A DNA stretch of 64,000 bases from Monocercomonoides exilis (GCA_001643675.2 LSRY02000066.1:266001-330000); one strand, 5' to 3'. Numbered from the stretch's first letter, positions 22,392 to 34,823 are shown. Numbers and translations are program-made. Notes: generated by a model from the sequence alone, not told the origin.

Positions 22392-23465
22392 TTAAAATGC
22401 GTCTTCTCGAACTTTATCAAAAATTGAAGAGCGCTGTGATGAAAAGGCATCTGGAGAAGCTTTTACTCTTGTTGAATGACGAGCAGACTTCAACAAAGGA
22501 GAAGGAGCAGGTGAAGAAATAACTGGAAGCGGAGATGAAGGGGATGCAAAAGGTACATTGAACACAGTTGATGAAAACGATGATTGAAAAGGCAAGGAAT
22601 TCGCAGACGAAGAAAGAAGGGGTGACGTATGAATTTGGTTAGATTTTGGAATTGAAGCATGTGGAGGAGATGAATGATGAGTGGAGAATGTGACAGAGTA
22701 TTGTGGGTGTGTCTGTGAGGCAGAGGGAGTGGCACTTGAAAGAGAAGCATGTTTCGAATGAGAACGCCCAGCGATTGCAGATAATGAACGCATAAAGTCC
22801 TGAGAGGGAGAAGATGTTGCTGAAGATGATGTGAAAAAAAAAGCACAAAAAATTGAAAAGTGAACAATTTGAAATAAGAATATAAATCGAATAAATTTAT
22901 TAAGATTTGCAAAAAGGAATAAAATTAAATAGAAAATGTTATGCAACAAATAAAATTTCAGTTTAAAAAACAAGCAAGAAAATGATGATTTTATTGGTAT
23001 AATAAACATAAAATGAAAATAAGCATACATTCAACATTCTGTCTAAAATATGAAGAAGATTGTCTATTTGGTGTATTGATTGTTTGGGAAGAGCTGTGTG
23101 AAGAAGGGCGGTGCGGTGGGATGTGTGCAGCGCGAGGAGGAGAATGAAGACGAGGGGAAAGAGGTGGCTTAAGCGGTGATGTTGGGACAATAAACGAGGA
23201 AGAAGAAGATGATGATGATGAGTGAGACTGTGTTGAAGGAAATACTTTGATGATTGGGGGCGAATGAGGAGGCGAATTGATGGTGATTGAGAAAGAAGGC
23301 TGTGGAAGACGTGCTGTTTGTGAAGAAGATGATGTTGAGGGACGCAGTGGCGAATGGGCTGAATGAGAGTTTTTGGGTGTTATTGGCTTTTTTGTTGTTT
23401 GAGATAAATGCTTATGATGATGCCTATGTGAATGATGCTTTGAAGATGAAGAAAAAGAAGAAGAA

Positions 23466-23496
<31 letters not shown>

Positions 23497-25042
23497 TTGA
23501 TAAAGAAATGGATGATGATAAAGAAGAGATAGAATAACTGGAATCTTCCTTATATTCATCATCCTTTCTATTCTTCTTTTTCCCATGGGAACTTCTTTTT
23601 CCTAATTTTGAATGTTTTGAGTGTTTTGAATGAGCAGAACGTGACTCTTTCTCATTTTGAGATGGATGGCCCTTTTTTTCTTTATGTCCTGTTTTTCTTC
23701 TCCTCCTTTCTTCTCCTTTTAATTCTCTTGTTTTTGATCTTCTTTTATGCGAAGAAGAAGCTTTGAAAGGTGTAAAATTTGAGTCTGTTGAATCTGTTGA
23801 AGATGTTGAAGATGTTGATTCATCAATTGAAATGCTTTCTGTCAGTTCATTTAAATATTTTTCGTCTTTTTCTGTTTTTGATTGTGGAAGGTGGTGATGA
23901 ACTCTGCGGCGAATGCTCCGAATTGATAAAGGTGTTCTCTGCATCAATTCTGAAAGCAGAGTTGCAGTCAAAGATGTGTTGGAAGAAGAAGAAGAAGCTG
24001 AAGAAGATGATGAAGATGAACAAGATGAAGATGATGACTGTTGAATTTGACTAGGAACATAATGAGTTGGAGTTGACACGCAACGAGCTGACATTTCTAA
24101 AGGTGTTGTTGAAATTGACGAAGTTGCGTAGTTCTGAAGAGTTCTTCCGTATGTGCGATTACTCGAAAGAGTTTGAAGATTTGTTGATGGAACAGTTGAT
24201 GACAAAATTCGTGAAGGTGTTGAAAGCACCCCACGAGGCGGTAGAGGCGTCGAAAGAGAAGATTGATTGCGAACAAGCACTGGCTGCGGTGTGATATGTG
24301 CGCGAGTAACAGAAGAAGAGCCAAAATCAAACATTCGAAAAAGTGGCAGTTCGAGACATTGGCGTGCATCAATTCTCTGATCAGGATTGTAAACTATTGT
24401 CGAGCGAAGTACCTCACAGAATGGCTCTATGTATTGCATTGGAATCATAGATATTAGTGATCGTGTTTCTGAAGGAAAAAGAGAAGGTTTTGTGCACAAA
24501 AGATGTTGAGTCGGTGTTGCAGTTTCACCTCTATAAAACGGAAGCGAATGAAATAGTTCATCAGAAACATAACGAAAATCAGAGCGTATAGGATTTCCAA
24601 ATCGTGAGAAAATTGCTTGTAGAAGTTCGCTGGTTGAACCGCCACTTATGGAGTCGTATCCAAGTGCAAATTCAAACAAAATTATTCCAAAAGCCCACAT
24701 ATCGTTTTGCTTTGTCAAAATAGGAGCAGAACGTTCCAATTCCAATTGAAGCAAAAGTTCAGGAGCATAATATTGTGAAGAAAGACATCCATCTGATGAT
24801 AAATGTATTAGTCCTGAAAGTGAAACCAAAATCGTTTTTGGATGCAAATTCATTTGAACTTGCCCTTGTTGATGCTTTGAATTCAATATTTGAAGGACAA
24901 ATCTCATCCATTTAACTAAATCTTCGAATACAATATAATTAGCTTGTTAAATAATAATAATTAATAAAAACAAAAATAACGCAGTAAAGTCCGTTATACT
25001 TTTTGTTGAAGCACGCAGTGCTTCCAGAGACACAAAGTCCAT
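22392..25042 (-). CDS. CDK-like pseudokinase lacking the N-lobe, with long Ser/His/Lys-rich tail
   Basis: The model is complement(join(22392..22819, 23029..24942, 25000..25042)), giving 794 residues. Donors are GTATAA and GTATGC. Only about 16 residues precede YIVFEDL, which fits the hinge strand of a kinase. The Gly-rich loop, the VAIK Lys and the C-helix are absent. In the catalytic loop, the HRDLKPxN position reads QMNLHPKT (residues 44-51), losing the catalytic Asp, the Lys and the Asn. DFG reads SDG (64-66). The C-lobe is otherwise good: YYAPELLL (72-79), NDMWAFGIILFEFALG, and an ELLQAIFSRFGNP region as in CMGC kinases. From about residue 215 the protein is disordered, with Ser runs, a Lys/Arg-rich stretch and a His cluster (KHHSHRHHHKH). 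Catalysis looks impossible, so a scaffold or decoy role is likely. It ends upstream of, and may be co-oriented with, the NUDIX gene. Confidence 0.82.
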
Positions 25043-25128
25043 TTATTATAAATTTACAGAAGAAAATTAATCAAAAATAAATCAAAAAATATAAATAATT
25101 ATTCTTAAATGTTTGAAAAAATAATATT

Positions 25129-27270
25129 TTAATGGTAACTGTGATCATCTTTTTTAACTCTTTTCGCTGCTTTTCCTTCAAGTGTTTGTTCTTTCTTTTC
25201 AGCAAAAACAATTTTATCCCAATCTGGATCTGCTCCTCTTTCCAATCCTTTTTGAGAATCGTACAATAAAAATGCTTCAAGTTTTCTTTTCTTTTTTTCT
25301 TTTTCTTTTTCCTCTTTCGCAAGAGCACGAACGCTGCTTCTCAGCAATCTTGACGTTGTCATCCCATTACTAATTGAAAATGGAAATTCGTCTTTTCCGT
25401 ACGTACATGATACACGAGAATTTCTAGTTGTTGAACAATTGAGCGGTCTATTATCCAATGAAGAAGAATGAGGGCTATATCCTTCAACAGTATCACTTTT
25501 CTCATCTCTGGAGAAACTGTCAAGTTCATTTTCCTCGTAGAGTTCATCAAATTCCTCTTCATCTTCTCCCCAAACTTTTTTCTCAACTTCTTCTTCATCA
25601 ACATATATCTTGTCATTTGCAAGCTGTCTCCATCGCTGGTTGTGCTTCGACGTCTCCTTTGGAGCAAGGCGATTGACAACTTCCTGATCTTTGTGCGACA
25701 TCAAAAGACTGCGACGTGTAGGCGACATTTGCGACATTCTCATTCTGGATGAACCTAACCCACGAGATGAACGAGGCGTAGAATAAGTCGATGAAGATGA
25801 GATTAAAGGACGAAATGTTGAAGGAGATTGAAATTTCGTTGATGACCTCGATGGAGAATGAGGAGTCGACGATAAGAAGGAAGCAGGAGAAGGAGTGGGA
25901 TGAGATGAGGTTGGTCTAAAAGGGGGGATGGACTTCTTAGGCAAAAGAGTCATTGAAGGTTCAGAAAGACGATTTCTATTATATCCTCTGTTATGACTAT
26001 TGCTCCGACAAGAAGTCGGTACAACTGATGAATGACTCGCTAATTTAGATGCTCTATCTGTGTCGTATCCGCTTTCCGTTGTGTTGCTTAAGTCAAACAG
26101 TTCTGAATCATCTTCTTTTTCTTTGCCTCGAATTTTGTTATAAATATCTTGTGAATCTACTCGATTTAAATGAATGTCATCTCTTTTTGAGGGCATTTCT
26201 TGAACAGACTTAAGTTGAGTTCTTGTTTCGTGGATCTTCCCTTTTGAGGATGGAGCCTGAGAATTATCTTGTTGAGTATTTTGAAGTGGCTTGTTCAGAT
26301 GAGAGGTGACGATTGAAGCTCGCTTCTGAATGTAATTGCGATGAAGTGTTGGTGAAAAACCTGAGTGAGGAAGAGAAGGGGAATTAGAATAAGATGTTGT
26401 TTGTCTGCCTACGTTAGAAGTGGAAAGGGGTTCTGAATCGAGGTAATTTGACTGAGGGCTAGCCATCATCTTTCGAGCGCTGGTTGATGGAGATGAAGAA
26501 GGAGATGAAGAAGGAGAAGACGAAGCTTTTGCTTGTAATGGATCGTGTGATTTCAACAATTTTGGAGAAGAGAAACTAAAAGAAATCTGAACCTCTTCTT
26601 TTGGAGTTTCCAAAGGGCTTTGGAATTCCATGGAGTTTTGACTGCTCCACCTCCCAAAAGTATTTTCATCTTGATCATTATCTTCGAAAAATTCAAGTTC
26701 ATCTTCTGCTAATTTTTCGTTACTCTCTTTCATTGCAATTTGAGGTGTAGTATCTATGATTCTCTCTACACGCTTTGGATGTAATCGCTTCAATCCTGTA
26801 ATTACAGGCAAAACATCATCTGAATCAGTTTGATATCCCCCAGAGTTTTTCTCAATAGACGCAATAGATGATTTTTCATCATCTTGCATTTCATTTTCCT
26901 GAATATCGTCTTTGTTACGAGATTGTTTCTTTGTGTGATTTATTATTAAATCAAGTTCAGACATTTGTTTTCTTAATTCCTTTATCATTTGGTCTTGCTT
27001 TGATAATACCGATTTTATATCGTTAGCACTTGTTTCTTTTGTATAAGTTTTCTGATTAATAATTTGCTTCGTTTGATATTTCTTTGAAGATTCATCAATG
27101 ATTGAAGCAGGAATATAATAAGGAAATGGTCCTGAAGGAAGAGAAATTTCTGAACCAAAATTTTTGGATATATTATCATATTTAACTTTTCGATTACTAT
27201 CAGATTTTCTTAATTGTTTTTCCAAGGGTGTCGTTGAAAAAGAGAAAAAAACTGTTTGACTATCTGTCAT
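25129..27270 (-). CDS. Disordered Ser/charged protein of unknown function
   Basis: A single exon of 713 residues starts at ATG 27270. An upstream in-frame TTG at 27288 is not a likely start. It lies only 86 bp upstream of the pseudokinase start, in the same orientation. A short coiled coil (about 95-120) is followed by acidic and Ser/Pro-rich sequence. Two related short motifs, GGYQTDSDD and SGYDTDRAS, occur far apart. The C-terminus is charged and ends LEGKAAKRVKKDDHSYH after a conserved-looking GADPDWDKIVFAEKKEQ. No domain is recognised. The Lys/Arg clusters could be nuclear localisation signals. Confidence 0.8.
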   Translation of the reverse strand: MTDSQTVFFSFSTTPLEKQLRKSDSNRKVKYDNISKNFGSEISLPSGPFPYYIPASIIDESSKKYQTKQIINQKTYTKETSANDIKSVLSKQDQMIKELRKQMSELDLIINHTKKQSRNKDDIQENEMQDDEKSSIASIEKNSGGYQTDSDDVLPVITGLKRLHPKRVERIIDTTPQIAMKESNEKLAEDELEFFEDNDQDENTFGRWSSQNSMEFQSPLETPKEEVQISFSFSSPKLLKSHDPLQAKASSSPSSSPSSSPSTSARKMMASPQSNYLDSEPLSTSNVGRQTTSYSNSPSLPHSGFSPTLHRNYIQKRASIVTSHLNKPLQNTQQDNSQAPSSKGKIHETRTQLKSVQEMPSKRDDIHLNRVDSQDIYNKIRGKEKEDDSELFDLSNTTESGYDTDRASKLASHSSVVPTSCRSNSHNRGYNRNRLSEPSMTLLPKKSIPPFRPTSSHPTPSPASFLSSTPHSPSRSSTKFQSPSTFRPLISSSSTYSTPRSSRGLGSSRMRMSQMSPTRRSLLMSHKDQEVVNRLAPKETSKHNQRWRQLANDKIYVDEEEVEKKVWGEDEEEFDELYEENELDSFSRDEKSDTVEGYSPHSSSLDNRPLNCSTTRNSRVSCTYGKDEFPFSISNGMTTSRLLRSSVRALAKEEKEKEKKKRKLEAFLLYDSQKGLERGADPDWDKIVFAEKKEQTLEGKAAKRVKKDDHSYH

Positions 27271-27525
27271 AATTCTTTCAAAATTCAATACAAATTATCA
27301 ATATTAATATCTTAACAATTTTTTAAAAAATCACACACTATAATAATATATCTCAAATTTTTGCAATGTTATTCAGTAAATCTTCCTTTAAATAATTTTG
27401 TCAATAAAAGTGTGGAAAGATCAAATTTCTTAAAAATATCATGTTGAAATTTTTCTTTTTGTATAGAAAATAAATAAAGAGAAACTCATTCTGTAGGTCT
27501 TTCTTTGTTTTATTGTTTGATGAAT

Positions 27526-27558
<33 letters not shown>

Positions 27559-29159
27559 CCCATTTTATCAAAGAAATACAAAATCCGTTCAAATCATAAA
27601 CACTTATTTAAGTTGTCTTATTTTTTCATCTTCAACAGTTTGAAAAACTGACCGTCTCTTTAGTCAGTGATAAAAAACATCAATGACATTAAATTTTTCT
27701 CACAAAAAATATAATAATGAATGCTTTTTAAATAAAAATTGGTTTTATCATTGGATTTATTTGAAATAAAATGTTTTTTTTGTCATTATGACATCGCATT
27801 TTGAGCAAAAAAATTATTGAATTTGTGTTTCGAAAAAATATTTTGTTTAAAGCTCAGGAAAAATAATGATAAGTGATAATCACAATGCATCTTTTTTCAA
27901 AAATAAATATCATCTTTGATTTGTCTCAGATGTTAAGTTTCATTATCCGAAATATAATATGTTACTTTTTTGAAAAGCAAATTAACGAATTGTTATCACT
28001 TGTTTTATTTGCAAACAGTTTTTGTTTTGTGTTTAATGATTTCAAAAAAATATTATTTCATCATTTCTGTGGAATGATCTTTTCCCAGTGAGAAATTATT
28101 TTGAAATAGATAGAAGCATTAAAATTTTCTAAGCAACACTTTCCTTATGGGGAAAAGTGATTATTTTTGAAATCTGTATGATTATTTTTCTAAGAATATT
28201 TTTTTTCATTCATTCTTTTCGATTGGAAATTTTTCTCTGAATGTTTGGAAATGAACAGTGAAAGTTGAACAGGCATAATTAACATATCATCGTCTTTATT
28301 TCAGTTCTTTCGTTCGTTTTTTAAACAGTCGTGATGAATTCAGCAATAAAATTCAAAATCTCTTCCCAATTGTCAATAACCTGGGTGATTTTTTTTGATA
28401 CCATAAAAAAAGATCAAAAATCGAAAAAATTAAATCTTTTGTGGTATTTATTGATCAAAAAATTAAATTGATTTTTTTTACAGTATTTAGCTTTTTAAGC
28501 TGTGTTTTTTGTGTGTTTTATTATTATATTCAAAAAAACATACCTTTTTAATGTTTTGATTTAAAAGAATTTTTATGATCAAGTTTCATAAAAATGATAC
28601 AGAAATGGGACAATGTTTTTGCAATTATGAAAAAGACTGAGATTTGTTCCAAACTTTTTCTGCAATCATAACATAAAAAATCTTTCATTCCCATGACAAA
28701 TTATTGCAGAAAAATTCAAAAATTGAGAAAAATATTTGTTTAAGTTGAATGGAACAAAATTCATAAAGCAAAATATTTCGTCCCAAATAAATAAAGTTTA
28801 ATCAACAAAACTCATCAAAAAGAAAAAAAAAGGATACTTAGCATGTTATACAAAGCTGATAAAAGGAAAAAAAAAATTTAAAGAACTTAAAAAAATGTAA
28901 CAAATATGTGAATTTTTATTTTTCCGTAGAATAAGCAATGAGTTTTCCATTAATCTTGCTTTAGCCTCATCAAAATATTCCAGTATCCGCTGAACAACTC
29001 AACAGATCGGCAAACGAAAATTGTGTTATTCAGGAAACTGCAATTAATAAAAATAATTGACTCAACTCCTTTTCTTCTCTTTTTATTCTTCATTAAAAAT
29101 ACAATATTTATTTTTTTCTCGATTCACTACATCGTTTCCTGTCATTTCTGCTCGACATT
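27271..29159. other. Gene-poor AT-rich spacer
   Basis: About 1.9 kb with no supported gene. It includes a 32-T homopolymer. A block near 28381 (TGGGTGATTTTTTTTGATAC) recurs in inverted orientation near 34050. Short hydrophobic frames are compositional. Confidence 0.5.
27527..27558. repeat. T32 homopolymer
   Basis: Thirty-two consecutive T residues on the plus strand. The exact length may be affected by sequencing. Confidence 0.95.
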
Positions 29160-30864
29160 TTTCAAAATCTCATTTTGTTAACTGCGTTCTTTTCCCAAGT
29201 TCCTGCTCTAGCAGCTCATGTGTCGAAATTATCATTGAATTCCCCTCAACCATCATTCGTTTTTTGTTTATGCCATTTCTTTCCCTCTTTCATCATCATC
29301 TTCCTCTTTTCTTGATCATCCTTTTCTTTCGTTTTTGCTTCCTCCTCATTTCACTCTCTCTCCATCATCTCTCTCATCTCTCCAGGTAGCAACAATTTCT
29401 TTTGCTTCACAAGCAACTCACTTTGATGATCAAAATTAATATCCTTCCGCTCTTCTTTCAAACCTTCTATTTTCTCTTTCTCTTCCTTCGGCTCACGGAA
29501 TCAGCAGCAATTAAACAATGGCATGCCCAGTTCTTCCCTCCCTTGTGGAGTTTGACACGTTCTGAATACTCTATCTTTTCTCTTCTGAACCCTCTGCTCT
29601 CTCCCATGCTCGCTCTCAGAGTCGTTTGGCAGCACTTCATCGACTCCTCCTTTTTTTTAGACAAGTTCTGTTCAATTTGCTGTTCTGTGGCGTTATCAAT
29701 CAGCAAGAATTCAGATTGTGGGATAAGTTGCAGCTTGGGAGAAGAAGAAGAGGAAGGGAATGAAGGAGAAGGAGCAAATGGTTGAGGAATTGAAATAACC
29801 CTCTTTCAAATACTGTTCTGAAAGAAGAAAATCATTCTTGTTGTTGAGGAGCGCGCTCAGTGACTCAGATATGGCAGTTCTTCTCTTCTCATTGGATCAT
29901 GTTCCACTGTGGCTGCTTTGCGCTGCCTTTTGAAGGAGCGTGGAGATGCAAATATTTTTCAGGCTGTGGGTGGAGCATGTAATGGTGGGATCAGTGTCGC
30001 ATTGAATTAGAACTGAGGCAATCAATGGAATCTGCAGCAAATGTGAGTACAGGAAAGAACGCAGTCGAGACAAAGTGGGAGAATGACCTTGCGTGCGAAG
30101 AGAAGACGGACATGAACACCATTCTTCTTCTTCTTCTTCTTCATTTCTTTTGTGATACTCTCCTTTTCTTCATCCCCTTCATCATCATCCTCCTTCGTAT
30201 CTTCTCTTGTTCCTCTTTTTCCCAACAGGTGCATACAGATTAAGCAAAGCACCATCAGTTATTATTTTCGCTTTGTCAGTCGCTGTTGGTGAAGCCATCA
30301 CACCAAAAAGATTCGACCCAACGCACCAGCTCAGCAAACGACGCAGCAGCTCTTCCTTCGTGACTGTTGGTTCGTTGTTCGCTTCATTATCCTTCTCGTT
30401 TCTCTTCTCATTCTCCTTCTTCGTCAATCCCTCTTCCTTCAGCAAGCACCTCGATAATTTCCGAAGCGTTGTTCCGCACAATCGCCTGTGGCGAGTACAT
30501 CAGCTCGACCAACTTGTTAAACTGCGCCTTGTCTTGCGAGCTGGCAAACAGCTTGAACGACTTGCTGGAAAGCGAGAGAAGGATGGAAGAGGACTTACCG
30601 CTGTATTCAGCGTGCGGCGAGTGCAGCAGGCGGTGGATGGGCTGGAGAATGCCGTGGCGCAGGAACACAGAGTGGAACACGGCACCGTTGGTGATGAACT
30701 TGTTGGTCACACGAAGAGAAGAAGAGACAAGAGGATTCCATCGGAAACAAAATGTGAATATATTTGTGTATTTGTGAATAATGAAACGAACGAGCGAAAA
30801 AGGGGGTGTAAAAAGGAAGAAAGAAAATATTGTGAAAAATAATTCTATAATTAGTTTCTGGCAA
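29160..30864 (-). pseudogene. Decayed armadillo-family gene, 3' portion
   Basis: The minus strand holds a series of coding-like blocks in shifting frames. At 30408-30710 one reads FITNGAVFHSVFLRHGILQP and later NKLVELMYSPQAIVRNNASE, helical repeats of armadillo style. A frameshift near 30430 leads to KEELLRRLLSWCVGSNLFGV (30185-30470). Around 29830-30010 there is CSTHSLKNICISTLLQKAAQ, then a stop, then AISESLSALLNNKNDFLLSE. Near 29470-29800 there is IDNATEQQIEQNLSKKKEES, and near 29160-29260 MIISTHELLEQELGKRTQL. Stops and shifts separate the blocks and I cannot repair them with introns. The raised GC matches old coding sequence. It is probably one gene together with the next entry. Confidence 0.6.
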
Positions 30865-31112
30865 ACCCCATGAATCTGATTAATTGCTTTGCAACAGCAC
30901 CATTCAGCAAATAATCTTAACTGTTTTGCAAGAAAATTGTAAAATAATAGATATTATTCCACCATCATAACTAATCACCATTTGAGAGTGAACAAAAAAA
31001 TTTAGATAAAGATAAATATTTGAAAAGCAAAATACAGATTAACAAAAATAAATGAAACAATAAATGAAACATATTTTATTTTTCAGAAAAATGCAAATAT
31101 TCCATACAATTC

Positions 31113-32095
31113 TGGTTCGCCATGTGGGTCATTGCGTTTAGTCCCCTCAGCCTGCGGATGTCGTCGAAGCCGTAGACCATTAACTATTCAACAGGAAAGG
31201 CACAGCGCAGCGAAGGTGGAACGTCCATCGACAGAAAAGCGCTACAAGCAACACTGGTACATAGATCAATCACATTCTGCAGCTTCACTTTGAACGAACG
31301 CCCTTAGCTGTGCTTGATGAACGGCAGGGTTGGGGAGGAGAAGGAGGAGGAGGAGGAAGAAGAAGAAGAAAAAAAGAAGAAGAAAAAGAAGAAGAATTAA
31401 ATGGAGAAAGAAAAGAAGAAGAATTAGAAGAAGGTGAGGAAGAGGAACAGGACGATCTGTTTGAAGACAGAGGAATCTGCGGGATCTGGATAGAGCCAGA
31501 TATTCCATCTCTGGCCGTTGAAAGAGAAATGTCTGTCTTGTCTTGCCCAGCCAAAGAGCTGCCCATGCAATCAGAGCGAGGATGTGCAGATGGTAAGGGA
31601 GGAGAGCATGCTGCATAAGAGAGTGGTAACTCAGCAGGAATTTGTGCTGGAAAGCGGGGATCGTTGGGTATATGTGTTTCCTGCTGCTTCCCCAGCGACT
31701 CAATAAACCGCCTCTCTCGCTCTGCAATGGGGATTGCTGGCGCCTCTGGTCCGATCGGTTTCAAAAAAACTGATGACGCAGCATGTCGAGCACCAACAAG
31801 TTTAAAGAAGCCAGAAAGAACACGCCCAACAAATGATTGAAGCCTGTGTTGATGAAGTGAAAAGAATGTTGTTTGCCAAGCACCGAAGAAATACAGAAAA
31901 TAGCAACAGAAATAACAAACGAGTTGACAAAAATATCAGTTAAAATAAAATGACAAAAATGCAAACCACTCCAAGTTTTCTCTATCCACGGGGTAATTAT
32001 CATAAGTCCCAAGAAATAGTTTGAAGCGTCCTTCCAATTCAGAACAAAACGAAGGAGCACATGCTTTCAAATTCACCTGGACACAACAGTACAAA
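31113..32095 (-). pseudogene. Decayed gene, 5' portion of the same armadillo-type relic
   Basis: A frame at 31285-31764 continues upstream as FVGRVLSGFFKLVGARHAAS and runs through IPIAERERRFIESLGKQQE into a Ser/Pro-rich tail. Downstream blocks read KLQNVIDLCTSVACSAFLSM and VYGFDDIRRLRGLNAMTHMA, separated by stops. At the upstream end, 31940-32095, two frames compete: ELEGRFKLFLGTYDNYPVD, and a hydrophobic 99-residue frame (31761-32060) that could be a membrane protein but is probably a T-rich shadow. Strand and composition match the neighbouring relic. Confidence 0.45.
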
Positions 32096-32179
32096 TGGCA
32101 AGGGCACATAAAAACACAAAATAATAGTCAAAATGGAAGTCCTTAAAAACATTTTTTAAAAAAAATTCTCATCACACAT

Positions 32180-32505
32180 GCAATAACTCCAATTGATGGC
32201 TCAGAAAACGAATGTTGTAATCCGAATGGCTCTCCGAAAAATGATTCGTGAGCGTCATCGAAACAGACTCTCATATTCCAATAACTTTCATGATCCGCAG
32301 AAGAAAGACAAGATAATCTGCAATTGGTTCGATTCTATGATCCATCAGGAAGTGAGAGGATCTTCGCCTTCTTCACATTCATCTTCGTTGAAGAAGAAGC
32401 AATTGAAAAATGTTAAATCAGTCGTACGAAATTCGAGAAGTTGAAAATAATTTGTATGAAGTTGTGATTGGACTAAATATTAAATTCAAAAGTTGATTTC
32501 ATATA
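32180..32505 (+). pseudogene. Short coding-like fragment, uncertain
   Basis: An 82-codon frame starts at ATG 32196 (KKDKIICNWFDSMIHQEV inside). Overlapping frames also look coding-like: PIDGSENECCNPNGSPKNDS before it, and SYEIREVENNLYEVVIGLN after it. Competing good frames suggest a frameshifted remnant rather than a live gene. No family is recognised. Confidence 0.25.
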
Positions 32506-34823
32506 TGGCAAGACAATAGTTATCGTAATATTTGTTGAATGCTGAAGAAAATTGATTGATGAAAGATGATATCCTCAGTTCGTTGACTTTCTTTTTGCAT
32601 TATCCTCTGTTTTCTCTTCAAAAGCAAAAAATGTAAATATCTCTCAATTTCCATTCCTTTCCATTCCCCTCTTCCATTCGAGCACCAAAATCATCAGAAA
32701 ATATCAACCTTTTCTTTTCTTCATTTTTCCCATTCTCTTCAAAAAAATATTCTTTTCCTCTCAAAAAATATCCCACTTCCAAACAAACACTTCAGAATAC
32801 TCTTTTTCTTTCCTGCTTTTGCCCTCTTTTCCTTTTTTCAAAATCCATTTCTCCAATCAACAATAATCACCTTCTTCATCCTCAGCCACTTCTCTACATA
32901 TTTGCTATATTATCTTCTCAAAATCTCCACCCACTCTTCCCCGCCCCTTTGTATCAGAATTTCTTTCAATCAAAAATCATTCTTGAAACATTAACATTCA
33001 AAAATATATTCAACTCCCACCCCCTGCCACAAATAATCCTCTTCCATCTCCTCTCTGCCCCATATATCTCCTGCACCAGACGTTGATGAGATAAACCTCA
33101 AATACTGTTTTGGATGGTTGAGAATATTATTAAAGGAGATGATCATGCCAAAAACAGAAAAAAACACCTCTGGACATCCACCATGATGTGTACGGGCCGA
33201 AAAGACCCTCCAGTAAGATACACGATGTATTTTGTGGAGATGCGTTCCATGCTTCAATTTGACCATTCTGAGACTGAAATGAAGAGATTGATTTATTTTG
33301 AATGATGATGGCTGTGGAGATGAGGCTGTTTGGCAAAAAACAAATGAAGTGCAGTTTAATCTTTATTTATTTATCTTTATATGAGTATTTATTCGTTGAC
33401 TGTTTTTTGTTTTATTTTTAGGGCAGGAGGTGGAAATGAATGAAAATGAATGAAAGCATAATATCTCGTTGTGCAGGGTGGCTATGGAGTTGGGAGAGCG
33501 AATTCATATGGAAAGCGTGCATGATGAATAAATTGGGAAGGGAATTTGAAATGTTAATTTTTAAAGAAGTAGTTGAATTTATTAAACAAACAAAAACCTC
33601 TTCTTTTCGATAAAAGAAGAAACATAAAAAGGAGAAAAGGCTATTTGAAAGGACGATATGTTAGCAAGCCGCAAGACCTGCGGAAATTCATTGATTCAAT
33701 TTACAATTTTCTATTTCAACTTATCTTATTATATTCTTTTTCAATAGCATTATTTAACTAATTTTTGAATGCAAAATTTATTTATTTCGTTGTCTTAATT
33801 ATTGTTATCATGTTTATTTATCCAGAAAGCTTTGGTTTTTTTCCGTTTGTCAAATTTTCGAAATTTTTTGCAGAAATTATATCAATTTCTCAAAATTTGA
33901 AGTTAAAACAATTTGAAATGAATAAATATCTGAAAATAATTTATTATATTAATATATAAAACTATATTTTCACAAAATTATACAAAAATATTTTCTTATC
34001 AACTCCACCCTTAATGAAAATAATTTTTGATCAAACATCGGAATTATTTATGATATCAAAAAAAATCACCCACCTTTGAAAAAAAAATACCACGAAAAAA
34101 GTTATAATTTCATAAATAATCACCCATATGTCTTAATTTTTTTGAAAAGTCACTATCGATTTATTGATCTGATAATAATATAAAATATAGAATTATTTGA
34201 TAAATCCTTCTGAATGAATCGATAATTTAAAATCAAATAAACATTCATAGAAAAATATAAAATTTCTAGCAAATAATGTTTGCGGGGTGTTTTGTAATTA
34301 ACTTCCATGGGATAAATTATTGATCTGAAGCAACTTTTCAAAAAGAATAATTCTGTTGTTTTAATAATATAATGAAGAAAAAGACAAATTCACTTGATCT
34401 TGATTGCCAAAAACGTTACAAGAATTACACGTCACATTCAAATAAGATTATTTTTAATATTACAGAAAATACGAAAAATTATCCACAAAGAAACAAATAA
34501 ATGAGTTAATTTATTTGATATATTTACAAAAGGTATTTTATTAAAAAAATATCACAAATGAATAATAATAATATAAAACAACGTTCGATACTTTCTGAAA
34601 ATGCCTTTTATTTGAAAATAAATTTTGCAAAAGAAAAATTGAAAGTGATTAAAAAATAAAACGCCAAATCAAATTATAAAATGCATTAAACAAACTTCAA
34701 ATCAGATATAAGATTAAATGAAACAAAAAACACATCGCAAAAATATTTCAAAGTATATTTTCCATGATGTTGTGAAAATTTCAAAGCACCATATTAAAAA
34801 TGTTGCATTATTGCAAGTAGCAT
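32506..34823. other. Gene-poor AT-rich spacer
   Basis: About 2.3 kb. At 32560-32990 the plus strand is pyrimidine-rich. About 33000-33310 (minus) shows weak coding-like text (LRFISSTSGAGDIWGREEM and EAWNASPQNTSCILLEGLFG in different frames), perhaps another relic. About 33605-33720 (plus) shows RRKGYLKGRYVSKPQDLRKF without a good gene around it. A pair of GGGTGATT-containing blocks lies near 34050-34130. There is no supported gene. Confidence 0.4.

Noticed and set aside
30560-30605. A canonical-looking 34-nt intron (GTAAGT...TTTCCAG) on the minus strand inside the armadillo relic
   Set aside because: The frame is continuous and sensible without removing it, and removing 34 nt would break it.
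31761-32060. A 99-residue hydrophobic minus-strand frame resembling a membrane protein
   Set aside because: The sequence is T-rich, which yields hydrophobic frames by chance. A competing frame continues into the downstream coding-like block.
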